A DNA stretch of 64,000 nt from Rhizobium album (GCF_003122325.1 NZ_QFBC01000010.1:62001-126000), one strand, 5' to 3'; shown: positions 45,737-58,692, numbered from the stretch's first letter. The notes: generated by a model from the sequence alone, not told the origin. Made by a program: numbers and translations.

Positions 45737-45911
45737 AAAGCCTTCCTGCAGACCTTCCCGGTCAGCCGCCTCGTCCTCGACGGGGCGGCCGAAGGCGTTT
45801 GCGGGACAGGCATGCCGAAATTCCTTGCCAATTGGTTAAGACCCGCGGAACAACCTCAGGTTCCGCGCGTTTCATCGGTTGACTCCGCTCGAACCGGCAA
45901 GGACCACGGTC

Positions 45912-46295
45912 ATGAAGACCATCTCTGCAGCGCTTTCCGTCCTACTCACCCTTTCCGCCGCCGGCGGAAGCGCGCACGCGGCCGATCCCAAGGGTCCGAG
46001 GCTGGGGGCAGCGATAGCGGATCAGACCATACCGGGCACGGATGCCATGACGACGGGCTCGATTGCGCCTACCCTTTTCAGCGTCATCTTCGTTGCCGAT
46101 CTCGACCGCAACGACCCGAAGCGCCGATTGATCGAACAGAGGGCGCAGAACCTTGTCGAGGTCAACAGGGCGCGAAAAGTTCTGAACGACGATCCGCTGG
46201 CGGTAGCGCAACTGCGCGACCAGAATATTGACGTGATCAACGTCATTGCCGTCGGCCAGGATAGCGATGGATCGAACGTGTTTTATGTCGAATAG
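45912..46295 (+). CDS. Exported hypothetical protein, 127 aa
   Basis: The N-terminal signal peptide (MKTISAALSVLLTLSAAGGS, cleavage after AHA) predicts a periplasmic location. The mature part has a helical segment (RRLIEQRAQNLVEVNRARKV) and ends with a hydrophobic strand region (NVIAVGQDSDGSNVFYVE). I recognise no domain. The ATG at 45912 is chosen for the signal peptide. It stands alone between cheW and creA, which converges from the other strand. Confidence 0.65.
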   Translation: MKTISAALSVLLTLSAAGGSAHAADPKGPRLGAAIADQTIPGTDAMTTGSIAPTLFSVIFVADLDRNDPKRRLIEQRAQNLVEVNRARKVLNDDPLAVAQLRDQNIDVINVIAVGQDSDGSNVFYVE

Positions 46296-46546
46296 GAAAG
46301 ATCACATGCCCCGGACGCGAACGGCGTCCAGGGCTGTGATTGGTGCTGACGGATGGGGTTGAACCACCAGGCCAATGGGGCAAGACAAGAACAGGTCGCG
46401 AAAACAGAACAACTTTAGCACGACATGCCGGTGTCCAGCCGCAGTTTGCATCAGTATGAATTGCAGGAAAAGAACAGCGGCGATGAAAAATTCGTGATTT
46501 CGAAGCCGTTGCGCGACCATTTTTGGTTCGAACGCTGCGGCGGCCC

Positions 46547-47038
46547 TCAGGGCTTGCCGTTTTTCCATTCCACCGGCTGATTGTAGAGCGGTATGGTCGA
46601 AATCGCCATCTTGGCGGAGCCATCCGTGAGTTCGCGGGTATGAACCAGATAGATCAGCGTGTCGTTGGTCTTGTCGTAGATGCGGTTGACGACCAGCGAT
46701 TTCCAGATCAGCGACATGCCTTCGCGAAACACCTCCTCGCCATCCTTCGACAGGTCGATGTTGCCGATGGTGATCGGCCCCGTCTGGCGGCAGGCGATGG
46801 AGTTGTTGGAGGGATCTTCGAACCAGTTGCCGTTCTTCAGGCGATCGATGATGCCGCGCTCGAAATAGGTGACATGGCAGGTCACGCCGGAAATCTTCGG
46901 ATCCGCCACCGCTTCGACGATGATATCGTTGCCGATCCAGTCGACGCCGACCTCTCCCACCACTTCCGCCCGGGCGGGAAGAGCAAGGCAAACCAGCGAA
47001 GCGAACGCAACGGCAACGCGGCGAAAAACTATTCCCAT
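46547..47038 (-). CDS. creA: CreA family periplasmic protein
   Basis: A 163-aa protein with a signal peptide (VAVAFASLVCLALPARA) and the CreA pattern: EVGEVGVDWIGNDI-like start, VADPKISGVTCHVTYFERG, DPSNNSIACRQTGPI, EEVFREGMSLIWKSLVVNRI and YDKTNDTLIYLVHTREL. Two cysteines could form a disulfide. Function is unknown even in E. coli. The ATG gives MGIVFRR. Confidence in family membership is high. Confidence 0.85.
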   Translation of the reverse strand: MGIVFRRVAVAFASLVCLALPARAEVVGEVGVDWIGNDIIVEAVADPKISGVTCHVTYFERGIIDRLKNGNWFEDPSNNSIACRQTGPITIGNIDLSKDGEEVFREGMSLIWKSLVVNRIYDKTNDTLIYLVHTRELTDGSAKMAISTIPLYNQPVEWKNGKP

Positions 47039-47149
47039 GAACGGCCCCTCCTTATCGGTGACGCCCTGTAGATAGGCATGGGCCACGGCAATGCAAGAAG
47101 GTCAACCTCCCGAGACGATCGCATACGGAATGAAGGGATGCCGCCTGCC

Positions 47150-47275
47150 CCCTTCTCCCCTCGGGGAGAAGGCCGCGGCAGCGGGATGAAGGGGTGTCAC
47201 ACGGCAAAACCTGCACTCCTGGCCTCCCCCTCATCCGACCCTTCGGACCACCTTCTCTCCGCGGGGAGAAGGGGA
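47150..47275. repeat. RIME-like intergenic palindromic repeat pair
   Basis: Two copies of a GC-rich palindrome, CCTTCTCCCCTCGGGGAGAA near 47150-47172 and CCTTCTCTCCGCGGGGAGAA near 47251-47272. They are separated by about 80 bases including CCCCCTCATCCGACCCTTCGG. This layout matches the Rhizobium-specific intergenic mosaic elements common in rhizobial genomes. It lies between creA and ligA. Confidence 0.7.
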
Positions 47276-47320
47276 AAGGCGAAACCACGCCAAAAGCGAT
47301 CGCCACAAATGCCAAAAACC

Positions 47321-49483
<2,163 letters not shown>

Positions 49484-49583
49484 TCACTCCGGACAATCTG
49501 GAAAGGTTTTAGAGCAAAATTCTGCGATTGAAAGGGAGCCGCCGGCAATTGCAAAGGATGATGCCGCGGCGCACCGCGAACGC

Positions 49584-51257
49584 CTAGCCGCCGCCCGAAA
49601 GCAGGCGTTTTGCCGCCGCACGCGCCTCATCCGTGACAGAAGCGCCGGCCAGCATCCGGGCGATCTCCTCGGTGCGGTCCGAAGGCGCCATGGTGGCGAC
49701 GCGTGTGGCGATCTTGTCGGAATTGCCGCCGGCCGGTCCCTTCGAGATGAGGAAATGCGTGGCGGCGCGGGCCGCCACCTGCGGCGCATGCGTCACGGAG
49801 AGAACCTGCACCCGTGCGGAAAGCCGCTTCAGCCGCTGGCCGATGGCATCGGCCACCGCCCCGCCGACGCCAGTGTCAATTTCGTCGAAGACGAGCGTCG
49901 GCGCCGAGCCGCGATCGGCGAGCGCCACCTTCAGCGCCAGCAGGAAGCGCGACAGCTCGCCACCCGACGCCACCTTCATGATCGGCCCGGGACGCGTGCC
50001 GGGATTGGTCTGGACATGGAATTCGACGACATCGATTCCCTCGGCCGTGCCCTCTTCGGGATCGGTGGTGATCTCGACCATGAAGCGCGCCCGCTCCAGC
50101 TTCAACGCCGGCAGTTCGGCCATGACAGCGGCCGCAAGCGCCTCCGCCGCATGGCGTCGCTTGTCCGAAAGCGCACGGGCCGCCGTATCGAAAACCTGCT
50201 TCGCCTCGCCCAGCAATTTGTCCAGTTGCGCCAGCCGCTCCTCGCCGGCATCGAGCTCGGCCAGGTCGGCGATCATCTTCACGGCCAGTGCCGGCAAGTC
50301 GGTCACGGGGACGGAATATTTGCGTGACGCAGCGCGCAGCGAAAACAGCCGCTCCTCGACGCGCTCCAGCTCCCGCGGATCGAACTCGGTGCGCCGCAGG
50401 GCGGCCTCGACTTCCATCTGGGCGTTGGACAGCTGGTCGAGCGCCGCATCGAGCAGCGCTACCGTCTCTTCCAGCAGGCCCGGCGCCTCGTGGCTCTTGC
50501 GCTCCAGCCGCCGCACCAGCGAGGCGATATGCGGCACGGGCGAGGCATTGCCGTTCAGGAATTCGCTGGCTTCGGAAATGTCGCCGGCAATGCGCTCGGA
50601 TTTCTGCATCCGGGCGCGACGTTCGGCGAGTTCCTCCTCCTCGCCGTCCTTCGGCGCAAGCACCTCCAGCTCCTCGACCGAGGAGCGCAGGTAATCCGCT
50701 TCGCGCGCCGCATTTTCCACCTTTTCGCGGTGTTTTCGCAGGCTGCGCTCGGCGTCCTTCCAGCTGCGGTAAAAGCCCGCAACCGCCACCGCCTCGTCGC
50801 TGAGACCGGCGAAGGCATCGAGAAGAAGACGGTGGGCATTGGTATCGACCAGAGCGCGGTCGTCATGTTGGCCGTGGATTTCCACCAGCATCTGGCCCGC
50901 CTGGCGCATCAGCTGCACACTGACCGGCTGGTCGTTGATATAGGCCTTGGTGCGTCCGTCCGCCGATTGCTGCCGCCGGAAGATCAGGTCGCCGTCGTCG
51001 TCGAAACCGTTGTCCCGCACCAGCTTGCGCACGGCGTGATCCGCCGGCACGTCGAAGACGGCCGTCACCTGGCCCTTGTCTTCGCCATGGCGGACGAGGC
51101 CGCCGTCACCGCGGCCGCCAAGCGCCAGCGACAGGCTGTCGAGCAGGATGGATTTGCCGGCGCCGGTTTCGCCGGTCAGCACGGAAAGCCCCGTCTCGAA
51201 GGCCAGATCCAGCCGTTCGATCAAGACGATATCGCGGATCGACAACTGAACGAGCAT
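49584..51257 (-). CDS. recN: DNA repair protein RecN
   Basis: A 557-aa SMC-like ATPase. Walker A is SVLTGETGAGKSILLDSL near residue 30. Long coiled coils flank the middle, the signature ASGGELSRFLLALKVAL follows and Walker B is TLVFDEIDTGVGGAVADAIG. RecN acts in double-strand break repair. It starts 13 bases after the bamD stop, so bamD-recN are co-transcribed, and ligA follows. Confidence 0.95.
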   Translation of the reverse strand: MLVQLSIRDIVLIERLDLAFETGLSVLTGETGAGKSILLDSLSLALGGRGDGGLVRHGEDKGQVTAVFDVPADHAVRKLVRDNGFDDDGDLIFRRQQSADGRTKAYINDQPVSVQLMRQAGQMLVEIHGQHDDRALVDTNAHRLLLDAFAGLSDEAVAVAGFYRSWKDAERSLRKHREKVENAAREADYLRSSVEELEVLAPKDGEEEELAERRARMQKSERIAGDISEASEFLNGNASPVPHIASLVRRLERKSHEAPGLLEETVALLDAALDQLSNAQMEVEAALRRTEFDPRELERVEERLFSLRAASRKYSVPVTDLPALAVKMIADLAELDAGEERLAQLDKLLGEAKQVFDTAARALSDKRRHAAEALAAAVMAELPALKLERARFMVEITTDPEEGTAEGIDVVEFHVQTNPGTRPGPIMKVASGGELSRFLLALKVALADRGSAPTLVFDEIDTGVGGAVADAIGQRLKRLSARVQVLSVTHAPQVAARAATHFLISKGPAGGNSDKIATRVATMAPSDRTEEIARMLAGASVTDEARAAAKRLLSGGG

Positions 51258-51270
51258 CGGCTTTCAGGTC

Positions 51271-52119
51271 TCAGGTTCCAAGCAGAATTCGCTTGCCGGC
51301 GCGCGCTATCCAGGAACCGCTGTTTTCACGCGGCGCCACGCCACCGCTCTGCAGCAGCTTGAAGCTGTCGGCATACCACTGGCTGTCCGGATAGTTGTGA
51401 CCGAGAACGGCGGCGGCGGTTTGCGCCTCCTGCACGATGCCCATGGCGTAATAGGCCTCGACCAGACGCGCCAGCGCCTCTTCCACCTGGTTGGTGTTCG
51501 GGAACTGCTCGACCACGACGCGGAAGCGCGAAATCGCCGCCAGATATTCCTTGCGTTCCAGGTAATAACGGCCGATCTGCATTTCCTTGCCGGCAAGCTG
51601 GTCGCGGGCAAAGCGGATTTTCGCCTGCGCGTCGTCGACATATTCCGACTTCGGATAGTCGTTGACGACCTTCAGCATGGCTTCGATGGTCTTGGCGGCA
51701 GCGCGCTGGTCCTGCGTCACGTCGACGATCTGCTTGGAATAGGAAAGACCGATCAGATACTGCACATAGGCGGCATCTGCGGAATGCGGAAACTGGTTCA
51801 TGTAGCGCGTACCGGCCGTCACCGCTTCGTCGTACTGCGTCTGGCGATACTTGACGAAGGTCGACATGACCAGCGCCTTGCGCGACCAGTCGGTGAACGG
51901 ATGCTCGCGATCAATCGCATCGAACTTGCGTCCGGCTTCGTTGATGTTGCCGGCCTTGAGGTTGGCAAGACCCTGATTGTAGAGCACTTCCGGCGGATCG
52001 GTTTCGACGCCGAGCTTGGTGATGTCGATGTCGGGGTCCGTCTGGCACCCGGCCACGAGGGCTCCCGTGCCGACAAACAGCAAGGACGCGACCACAATTC
52101 TTGCTGCCTTCTTCATCAT
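51271..52119 (-). CDS. bamD: Outer-membrane assembly lipoprotein BamD
   Basis: A 282-aa lipoprotein of the BAM complex. The signal MMKKAARIVVASLLFVG ends in lipobox LVAGC. Five TPR-like repeats follow: LYNQGLANLKAGNINEAGRK, FPHSADAAYVQYLIGLSYS and FPNTNQVEEALARLVEAYYA. BamD is essential for outer-membrane protein insertion. The ATG at 52119 (MMKK) fits the signal; a longer frame to 52284 has no support. It precedes recN in the same transcript. Confidence 0.93.
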   Translation of the reverse strand: MMKKAARIVVASLLFVGTGALVAGCQTDPDIDITKLGVETDPPEVLYNQGLANLKAGNINEAGRKFDAIDREHPFTDWSRKALVMSTFVKYRQTQYDEAVTAGTRYMNQFPHSADAAYVQYLIGLSYSKQIVDVTQDQRAAAKTIEAMLKVVNDYPKSEYVDDAQAKIRFARDQLAGKEMQIGRYYLERKEYLAAISRFRVVVEQFPNTNQVEEALARLVEAYYAMGIVQEAQTAAAVLGHNYPDSQWYADSFKLLQSGGVAPRENSGSWIARAGKRILLGT

Positions 52120-52350
52120 CAAAGACCCCGCACTATCCATCTGGACAAATCCCACTTGTCGTCGCGACCGCGAAACGCCGCCCCTTGCTGGCGTTTCTAG
52201 CCACAAAAGCATCCCGAGAGCAACGCAATGATGTGGCATTAACGCATTTTTATGGCAAAATCGATCATCGCGCCATTTCTTCACTCATCGCAAGGCCCGG
52301 AAAAGATTTGCGAATCGGAAACGAGCCTCAAACCGCGCATCCCGCGGCCC

Positions 52351-52380
52351 CAAAACAAAAGGCCGCCCCGAGGGACGGCC
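52351..52380 (-). terminator. Rho-independent terminator of lpxC
   Basis: On the minus strand: GGCCGTCC-CTCG-GGGCGGCC followed by TTTTGTTTTG. It lies 23 bases after the lpxC stop and before bamD, separating the two transcripts. Confidence 0.85.
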
Positions 52381-52402
52381 GTTCAAACAGTGTTAAGAAT
52401 GC

Positions 52403-53359
52403 TTATGCGGACCAGGGCGCAAATTCCGGCGCATTGATCGCGATGAAATCACGCGCGCCGACGCGCTGGCGCGGCATGCGGGTTTCCACCACTTCATAGG
52501 CGGTCGGATCGCTGAGCAACGCCTTCAGGGCATTGGCGTTCATCTTGTGGCCGCCGCGGTAGGAGCGGTAGCAGCCGATGAACTGCGCACCGGCAAGCGC
52601 CAGGTCGCCGACGGCGTCCAGCGCCTTGTGGCGCACAAACTCGTCATGGCGGTAACGCAGGCCTTCCATGTTGATGACCGTATCGTCGTCGGAGATGACG
52701 ACGGAATTTTCGAGCGAAGAGCCCAGCGCGTAGCCGGCAGCCCAGAGCCGCTCGACATCCCGCATGAAACCGAAGGTGCGGGCACGGGAAAGCTCGTCGC
52801 GGAACACCTGCGCGGTCAGGTCGCCCTTCCACATCTGCCGTCCGATCAACGGCGTTTCGAAATCGATCTCGATCTCGAAACGGGTGCCGTCATAGGGGCG
52901 GAATTCCGACCAGGAACCGCCAGCCTCGATACGCACCGGCTTGACGACGCGGATGTAGCGGCGCTTGACGCCGAGCGCCCGCGTGCCGGTCTGCTCGATC
53001 GCTTCGATGAAGGCCTGGGAACTGCCGTCCATGATCGGCATCTCGGCGCCGTGAACCTCGACCAGCAGATTGTCGATGCCCATGGCGTAAAGTGCGGCCA
53101 TGACATGTTCGACGGTCGCGATCGAGTGATTCGGCATCCGGCCGAGCACCGTGCAGAGATCCGTATTGCCGACCTGCGACGACACCGCCCGCACTTCGGC
53201 GACAACCGTGTCATCCTGCATGCGCTGGAAAACGATGCCCGTATCCGCTTCGGCGGGATGGAAGGTAATCGATACCGGAGCCCCCGAATGAACACCGATA
53301 CCCGCCAGGCTGATACTATCGGCAATCGTGGTCTGAAACCCCAGCAATCCTATTGGCAT
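52403..53359 (-). CDS. lpxC: UDP-3-O-acyl-N-acetylglucosamine deacetylase
   Basis: A 318-aa zinc deacetylase, the committed step of lipid A synthesis. Zinc ligands are visible in SIATVEHVMAALYAMGI (His) and DEFVRHKALDAVGDLAL (His and Asp). The substrate region GIGVHSGAPVSI is at the N-terminus and a C-terminal SYRGGHKMNANAL carries another conserved His. The ATG at 53359 begins MPIGLLGFQTTI. It lies downstream of ftsZ, as in many proteobacteria, but a strong hairpin terminator separates the two. Confidence 0.95.
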   Translation of the reverse strand: MPIGLLGFQTTIADSISLAGIGVHSGAPVSITFHPAEADTGIVFQRMQDDTVVAEVRAVSSQVGNTDLCTVLGRMPNHSIATVEHVMAALYAMGIDNLLVEVHGAEMPIMDGSSQAFIEAIEQTGTRALGVKRRYIRVVKPVRIEAGGSWSEFRPYDGTRFEIEIDFETPLIGRQMWKGDLTAQVFRDELSRARTFGFMRDVERLWAAGYALGSSLENSVVISDDDTVINMEGLRYRHDEFVRHKALDAVGDLALAGAQFIGCYRSYRGGHKMNANALKALLSDPTAYEVVETRMPRQRVGARDFIAINAPEFAPWSA

Positions 53360-53574
53360 AAATTTCCGCCTTCTCATTCGCCATTCCGGGACACTCCAAA
53401 CGAGATCACCGGGCCGGCTTCAATATCAACGCGGCGCTGAAAGCAGCCGCTTCAAGGCCCATTCATACGGATCGACGGGCGACATTCAAATCACTGTTTC
53501 TTTCGATTTGTAACGAAAGCAACCGAATGAAAACAAAGAGAAATTCGTCACGGCAGGAAGGCGTTGAAACACAA

Positions 53575-53599
53575 ATGCCCGGGCTTGCGGCCCGGGCAT
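53575..53599 (-). terminator. Rho-independent terminator of ftsZ
   Basis: A 10-bp perfect stem ATGCCCGGGC / GCCCGGGCAT with a 5-base loop. On the minus strand it is followed by TTGTGTTTC. It lies 25 bases beyond the ftsZ stop. Confidence 0.8.
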
Positions 53600-53623
53600 C
53601 GAATCTGTGTGGCGATGCGGCGA

Positions 53624-55405
53624 TCAGTTGGACTGGCGGCGCAGGAATGCCGGGATTTCCAGCTGGTCTTCCTCGCCATGCGAACGGCTCTGGGCAACCG
53701 GACGGCCATGGTCGTCGAGCTGGCCGCGGCGCGGCGCATAGAGGCTTGCTTCCGGCGACAGCGGGCGGCGCTGCTGCGAGGCAGCACTCGGCGCGGACGC
53801 CGTCATGTCGGCCGTTACCTGGTCCTCTTCCTCGCGACGGCCGAGCGAATTGGTGATTCGCTTCAACAGGCCCATCGGGCCGCGCTCTTCCGTCGACTGG
53901 GCCGGCGCGACGCGGTGGTCCATTTCGGCCTTCACGACCGGCGGGAAGTCCTCGACCTTCGGCATGCGAACATGCTGTTCGGCGGCCGGGCGGATGATCG
54001 GGGCCATCGGCTCCTGGCGCAGGACCGGCTGGGCCTGGGCGATCGGCTGGCTGATAATCGGAGCGGAAGCCGGCGCGTGAACGACCGGCTGCTGGACCTG
54101 GACCGGGGCAGCGCGGGTTACCATCGGGGTTTCGGCCGGAGCCGCACCAGCGAAGAGCTTGCTCTGCGGACGGAAGGCGTCTTCGACCTGGGCAACCGGC
54201 TGGCTTGCGACCGGCTGCTGCATCTGCGTGGACTGCATGGAGATTTCCAGCTCGCGCTCCATCTGCACTTCGGCGGCACGGATGGTCTGCGCGATCGGAT
54301 CGACGGCGGTCTTGGGGGCCTGCATCGTTGCGGCAGGCTGGACTGCGGCCGGTGCCGGAGCAACGGCCGCGGACGGACGGATAATCGGCTTGGAAACCTG
54401 GCGGAAGTCGACATTGCCGTCGCCGCCGGCCTGGTTGAGTGCACGGTCGATGCCGGTGGCGACGACGGAGACGCGGATGATGCCTTCGAGCGATTCGTCG
54501 AAGGTGGCGCCGAGGATGATGTTGGCGTCCGGATCGACTTCCTCGCGGATGCGGGTCGCGGCTTCGTCGACTTCGAACAGGGTAAGGTCACGGCCGCCGG
54601 TGATCGAGATCAACAGGCCCTGAGCACCCTTCATCGAGGTTTCGTCGAGCAGCGGGTTGGCGATCGCGGCTTCGGCGGCCTGCATGGCGCGGCCCGAACC
54701 GGAGGCTTCACCGGTGCCCATCATCGCGCGGCCCATTTCGCGCATGACCGAACGGACGTCGGCGAAGTCGAGGTTGATGAGACCTTCCTTCACCATCAGG
54801 TCGGTGATGCAGGCGACGCCCGAATAGAGAACCTGGTCGGCCATGGCAAAGGCGTCGGCGAAGGTCGTCTTGTCGTTGGCGATGCGGAAGAGATTCTGGT
54901 TCGGGATGACGATCAGGGTATCGACCGACTTCTGCAGTTCCTGGATGCCCTGCTCGGCCAGACGCATGCGGCGGGCGCCTTCGAAGTGGAAGGGCTTGGT
55001 GACGACGCCGACCGTGAGGATGCCCTTGTTGCGGGCGGCCTGCGCGACGACCGGGGCAGCACCGGTGCCGGTGCCGCCGCCCATGCCGGCGGTGACGAAG
55101 CACATATGCGTGCTGTTCAGGTGATCGACGATCTCGTCGATGCATTCTTCAGCGGCGGCGCGGCCGACTTCCGGCTGCGAACCGGCGCCGAGACCTTCGG
55201 TGACATTGACCCCGAGCTGGATGACGCGATCCGACTTGGTCATGGTCAGCGCCTGGGCGTCCGTGTTGGCGACGACGAAATCGACGCCCTGGAGGCCGGC
55301 GGTGATCATGTTGTTGACAGCATTGCCGCCGCCACCACCGACGCCGAATACGGTGATCCGAGGTTTCAGCTCGGTGATGTCTGGCTTTTGCAGCTTGATG
55401 GTCAT
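53624..55405 (-). CDS. ftsZ: Cell division protein FtsZ (long rhizobial type)
   Basis: A 593-aa tubulin-like GTPase that forms the division ring. The GTP-binding loop is [19 protein letters not shown] near residue 105, with [15 protein letters not shown] at the N-terminus and [18 protein letters not shown] later. Residues about 320-560 are a Pro/Gln/Ala-rich linker, far longer than in E. coli FtsZ but usual for rhizobial FtsZ1. The C-terminal peptide [11 protein letters not shown] should bind FtsA and other partners. It is last in ddlB-ftsQ-ftsA-ftsZ. Confidence 0.96.
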   Translation of the reverse strand: MTIKLQKPDITELKPRITVFGVGGGGGNAVNNMITAGLQGVDFVVANTDAQALTMTKSDRVIQLGVNVTEGLGAGSQPEVGRAAAEECIDEIVDHLNSTHMCFVTAGMGGGTGTGAAPVVAQAARNKGILTVGVVTKPFHFEGARRMRLAEQGIQELQKSVDTLIVIPNQNLFRIANDKTTFADAFAMADQVLYSGVACITDLMVKEGLINLDFADVRSVMREMGRAMMGTGEASGSGRAMQAAEAAIANPLLDETSMKGAQGLLISITGGRDLTLFEVDEAATRIREEVDPDANIILGATFDESLEGIIRVSVVATGIDRALNQAGGDGNVDFRQVSKPIIRPSAAVAPAPAAVQPAATMQAPKTAVDPIAQTIRAAEVQMERELEISMQSTQMQQPVASQPVAQVEDAFRPQSKLFAGAAPAETPMVTRAAPVQVQQPVVHAPASAPIISQPIAQAQPVLRQEPMAPIIRPAAEQHVRMPKVEDFPPVVKAEMDHRVAPAQSTEERGPMGLLKRITNSLGRREEEDQVTADMTASAPSAASQQRRPLSPEASLYAPRRGQLDDHGRPVAQSRSHGEEDQLEIPAFLRRQSN

Positions 55406-55508
55406 TTACCCGTTCCTTCTCTATTCGGCCGCAATCGCCACGCCGGCCAATTTATTACATTAGTGTTTCCACCTTGCCCGGAGCCGGTGTCCCCCTCCGG
55501 GCAAGACG

Positions 55509-56840
55509 TCAGAAGCTTTCCTTCAGCCATTGACCCATGCGGGCGATCCGGCTGGTGTTTCCGGCAAAGGACGAGAGCAGACCGCCCGTTGCCGCATGTG
55601 TTTCCATTTCCGCGACCTGCGGGTAGATCATCAGACCTACCGCCGTCGAAAAAGCCGGGCCCTTGGCCGCCGTCGGCAGGCCGGAGACGCCCATCGGCCG
55701 GCCGATGCGGACGTTGCGGGCGAGGATGCGCCTCGCCGCTTCCGAAAGACCGGTCAGCTGGCTGGCGCCGCCCGTCAGAACGACGCGCTTGCCGACGATC
55801 GGGCTGAAACCCGAACGCTGGATGCGGTCGCGGATCAGTTCCAGTGTTTCCTCGATACGGGCCCGGACGATGCGCGAGACAAGCGCCCGCGGCACCTGCG
55901 TCGGCTGGTCGCGATCGTCCTCGCCGATCGGCGGGATCGAGACGATGTCGCGCTCGTCGCCGGCATTCGGCAGCGCCGAGGCGTGAACCACCTTCAGGCG
56001 CTCGGCATCCTCGATGCGGGTCGACAGGCCGCGCGCCAGGTCGGTCGTCACATGATGGCCGCCGAGGCTGACCGCGTCGGTGTGCACCAGGCGGCCTTCG
56101 GCAAAGACGGAGATCGTCGTGGTGCCGCCGCCCATGTCGATGGCGGCGCAGCCCAGCTCGACCTCGTCCTCGACCAGCGCCGCAAGGCCGCTGGCATAAG
56201 GCGTCACCACGATGCCCTCGACGGAGAGATGCGCCCGGTTGATGCAGAGCTCGAGGTTTTTCAGCGCGGCGCGCTCGGCCGTCACCACATGCATGTCGAC
56301 GCCAAGGACGTCGCCATACATCGACAGCGGATCGCGGATGCCGCGCTCGCCGTCGAGCGAGAAGCCGGTCGGCAGCGAATGCAGCACGGCGCGGTCCTGG
56401 CGGATCGACTGCTGGCAGGCGGCGGTCAAAACGCGCTTCAGATCGTTCGATTCGACTTCCTGGCCACCGAGATCGATGGTCGCGGTATAGATGTCGCTGG
56501 CGATGCGGCCGGCGGAAACGTTGACGATCAGGCTGTCGACGGTCAGGCCGGCCATGCGCTCGGCGGCATCGACGGCCAGCCGCACGACGCTCTCGACCGC
56601 TTCCAGATCGGCGATGACGCCGGCCTTGATGCCGCGGGAGCGCTGGTGGCCGATACCGATCACCTCGATATTGTGGGTGCGGTTCGGCAGCATCTGGCTT
56701 TCTTCGCGCGGCGTCAGCCGGCCGATCATGCAGACGACCTTGGTCGATCCGATATCAAGCACGGAAACGATATGCGTCCGCTTCGAGGACAGTGGCTTCA
56801 GGCGTGGCAGGCCGAAATGCGAGGATCCGAAGAGGCTCAT
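55509..56840 (-). CDS. ftsA: Cell division protein FtsA
   Basis: A 443-aa actin-like ATPase that tethers FtsZ to the membrane. Phosphate motifs are HIVSVLDIGSTKVVCMIG and GCAAIDMGGGTTTISVFA, and the adenosine motif is VVLTGGASQLTGL. The C-terminal amphipathic helix RIARMGQWLKESF is the membrane anchor. The ATG at 56840 overlaps the ftsQ stop as ATGA and is preferred over a longer frame that would run inside ftsQ. Confidence 0.95.
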   Translation of the reverse strand: MSLFGSSHFGLPRLKPLSSKRTHIVSVLDIGSTKVVCMIGRLTPREESQMLPNRTHNIEVIGIGHQRSRGIKAGVIADLEAVESVVRLAVDAAERMAGLTVDSLIVNVSAGRIASDIYTATIDLGGQEVESNDLKRVLTAACQQSIRQDRAVLHSLPTGFSLDGERGIRDPLSMYGDVLGVDMHVVTAERAALKNLELCINRAHLSVEGIVVTPYASGLAALVEDEVELGCAAIDMGGGTTTISVFAEGRLVHTDAVSLGGHHVTTDLARGLSTRIEDAERLKVVHASALPNAGDERDIVSIPPIGEDDRDQPTQVPRALVSRIVRARIEETLELIRDRIQRSGFSPIVGKRVVLTGGASQLTGLSEAARRILARNVRIGRPMGVSGLPTAAKGPAFSTAVGLMIYPQVAEMETHAATGGLLSSFAGNTSRIARMGQWLKESF

Positions 56841-57778
56841 ATCTGCTTCTCCCTTTCCGCTTTCTTCACGGCCTTGTCGCGCGCTTCGACGACGGCCTGG
56901 CGGCGGGCGGCGGCTTCCGGCGTCAGCTGGATGGTGGTGCGGTCCTGCAGGCGCAGGTCGATGGCGGCGATGTCGCGCTCCAAAAGGTTCTGCTCGGCAT
57001 CGAGACGGGTCAGTTCCTGCATCGCCCGCTGCACGTCGGTTTCCGGCAGCTTGACGACGACGCCGTTGTCGAGATGCAGGTCCCAGCGGCGACCGGCGAC
57101 ACGCACGAAAGCCTTGACGCGCGTCTTGAGGTCGGGCCAGCCGGCGAACTGCTCCTCGAAATCGACGGCGGCGGCTTCCGCATCCTGGCCGACGAACAGC
57201 GGCAGCGCCGTGAACTTGTTGTCGCGCAGCGGCGCGATGACGCTGCCGTTCTTCTCGATCAGCGACAGTTCGGAGCCGTGCTGCCATATGGCATAGGCTT
57301 CCCGCTCCTTGAGCGTGACCTCGATGGTGCGCGGATAGACCTTGCGGACAGCGACGGTCTCGACCCAGGGCAGATGCGCCAGCTTTTCACGGGCGACACC
57401 GATGTCGAGGGCGACCAGCGAGGTGGTGCCGTCGAGGCCCAGCAACTGCAGGATGTCGATTTCCGACGTCTCGTTGTTGCCCGACACCTTGACGTCCTCG
57501 ATGGCGAAACCGAAGGCCGTCGTGGTCGATTGGGCGAAAGAATAGGTATAGCCGCCGACCGACATGCCATAGAGGCCGGTCGCGGCATAAAAGGCCACGG
57601 CGGAAATCGTGCCGGTATGCGCCGGGATATGAACCCGGCCGCTCGCCAGGTTCACCAGGAAGCGCGCCATGCGGCGAAACGGCCGCGGCAGCACCAGCCG
57701 GCCGTCCGGATCCGCAGCAGGCAACGGCAACCGTGCACCCCGCAACCTTCTTGCTTTCCTGCCAATCACCGCAAACAC
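56837..57778 (-). CDS. ftsQ: Cell division protein FtsQ
   Basis: A 313-aa bitopic divisome protein. A basic cytoplasmic tail is followed by a membrane segment around [20 protein letters not shown]. The POTRA domain then begins ([20 protein letters not shown]), followed by the FtsQ beta domain with [20 protein letters not shown]. The GTG at 57778 is the most likely start; no ATG fits and a TTG lies at 57799. It overlaps the end of ddlB by 13 bases and the ftsA start by 4. Confidence 0.9.
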   Translation of the reverse strand: MFAVIGRKARRLRGARLPLPAADPDGRLVLPRPFRRMARFLVNLASGRVHIPAHTGTISAVAFYAATGLYGMSVGGYTYSFAQSTTTAFGFAIEDVKVSGNNETSEIDILQLLGLDGTTSLVALDIGVAREKLAHLPWVETVAVRKVYPRTIEVTLKEREAYAIWQHGSELSLIEKNGSVIAPLRDNKFTALPLFVGQDAEAAAVDFEEQFAGWPDLKTRVKAFVRVAGRRWDLHLDNGVVVKLPETDVQRAMQELTRLDAEQNLLERDIAAIDLRLQDRTTIQLTPEAAARRQAVVEARDKAVKKAEREKQI

Positions 57779-58692
57779 GACGCGTCCTCCACCATCCAAC
57801 GGAGAAATTCACCAAAGGAAAGGCCGGCATGAGCGGCCATTTCGGGCACCAGCGACGTAGGGGTCATGCCCGGCTGGGTGTTGATTTCCAGCCAGATGAC
57901 TTCGCCATCCTTGGAGAAACGGTCATCGAAACGGAAGTCCGAGCGGCTAACCCCGCGGCACCCGATCGCCTGATGCGCCTTGAGGGCCAATGATTGTATT
58001 GTTTGGTAAATATTTGGTGAAATTTCCGCCGGAATGACATGCCGCGAACCACCCTCGGCATATTTGGCGTCGTAGTCGTAGAAGTCGTGACTGAGCGGAA
58101 TGATCTCGGTGACGCCGAGCGGCGTGTCGCCCATGACGCCGCAGGTAAGCTCGCGGCCATGGATGTACCGCTCCACCATCACCGCTTCGCCATAGCGCCA
58201 TTCAGATGAGGACAGGACCTGCGGCGGATGCGAGCGATCCTCCTGGACGATGACGACGCCGAAGGACGAGCCTTCGCGCACCGGCTTGACCACGTAAGGC
58301 GGCTTCATCGGATGTTCGTTGCCGATCTCGAAGCGGGTCATGACGCGCGCTTCGGCGACCGGGATGCCGGCAGCCTTCGCCACCAGCTTTGCCTGCCCCT
58401 TGTCCATTGCCAGCGCGGAAGCCAGAACGCCGGAATGCGTATAGGGAATTTCGAGATATTCGAGGATGCCCTGGATGCTGCCGTCCTCGCCGTAGGGACC
58501 GTGCAGGGCGTTGAAGACGACGTCCGGGCGCAGGTCGGCAAGCACCGACGCAACATTGCGATCGACATCGACCCGCGTGACGCGGAAACCTTCGGCCTCC
58601 AGCGCGTCGGCGCATGCCGTTCCCGAAGACAGGCTGACAGGCCTCTCCGAGGAAAATCCGCCCATCAGGACAGCCACATGCTTGCCGCTCAT
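57766..58692 (-). CDS. ddlB: D-alanine-D-alanine ligase
   Basis: A 308-aa ATP-grasp ligase supplying D-Ala-D-Ala for peptidoglycan. Motifs are [19 protein letters not shown] at the N-terminus, [33 protein letters not shown] and the C-terminal [17 protein letters not shown] with Mg ligands. The ATG is at 58692. It overlaps ftsQ, so ddlB-ftsQ-ftsA-ftsZ form one transcriptional block, now separated from murB by two plus-strand genes. Confidence 0.95.
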   Translation of the reverse strand: MSGKHVAVLMGGFSSERPVSLSSGTACADALEAEGFRVTRVDVDRNVASVLADLRPDVVFNALHGPYGEDGSIQGILEYLEIPYTHSGVLASALAMDKGQAKLVAKAAGIPVAEARVMTRFEIGNEHPMKPPYVVKPVREGSSFGVVIVQEDRSHPPQVLSSSEWRYGEAVMVERYIHGRELTCGVMGDTPLGVTEIIPLSHDFYDYDAKYAEGGSRHVIPAEISPNIYQTIQSLALKAHQAIGCRGVSRSDFRFDDRFSKDGEVIWLEINTQPGMTPTSLVPEMAAHAGLSFGEFLRWMVEDASCLR

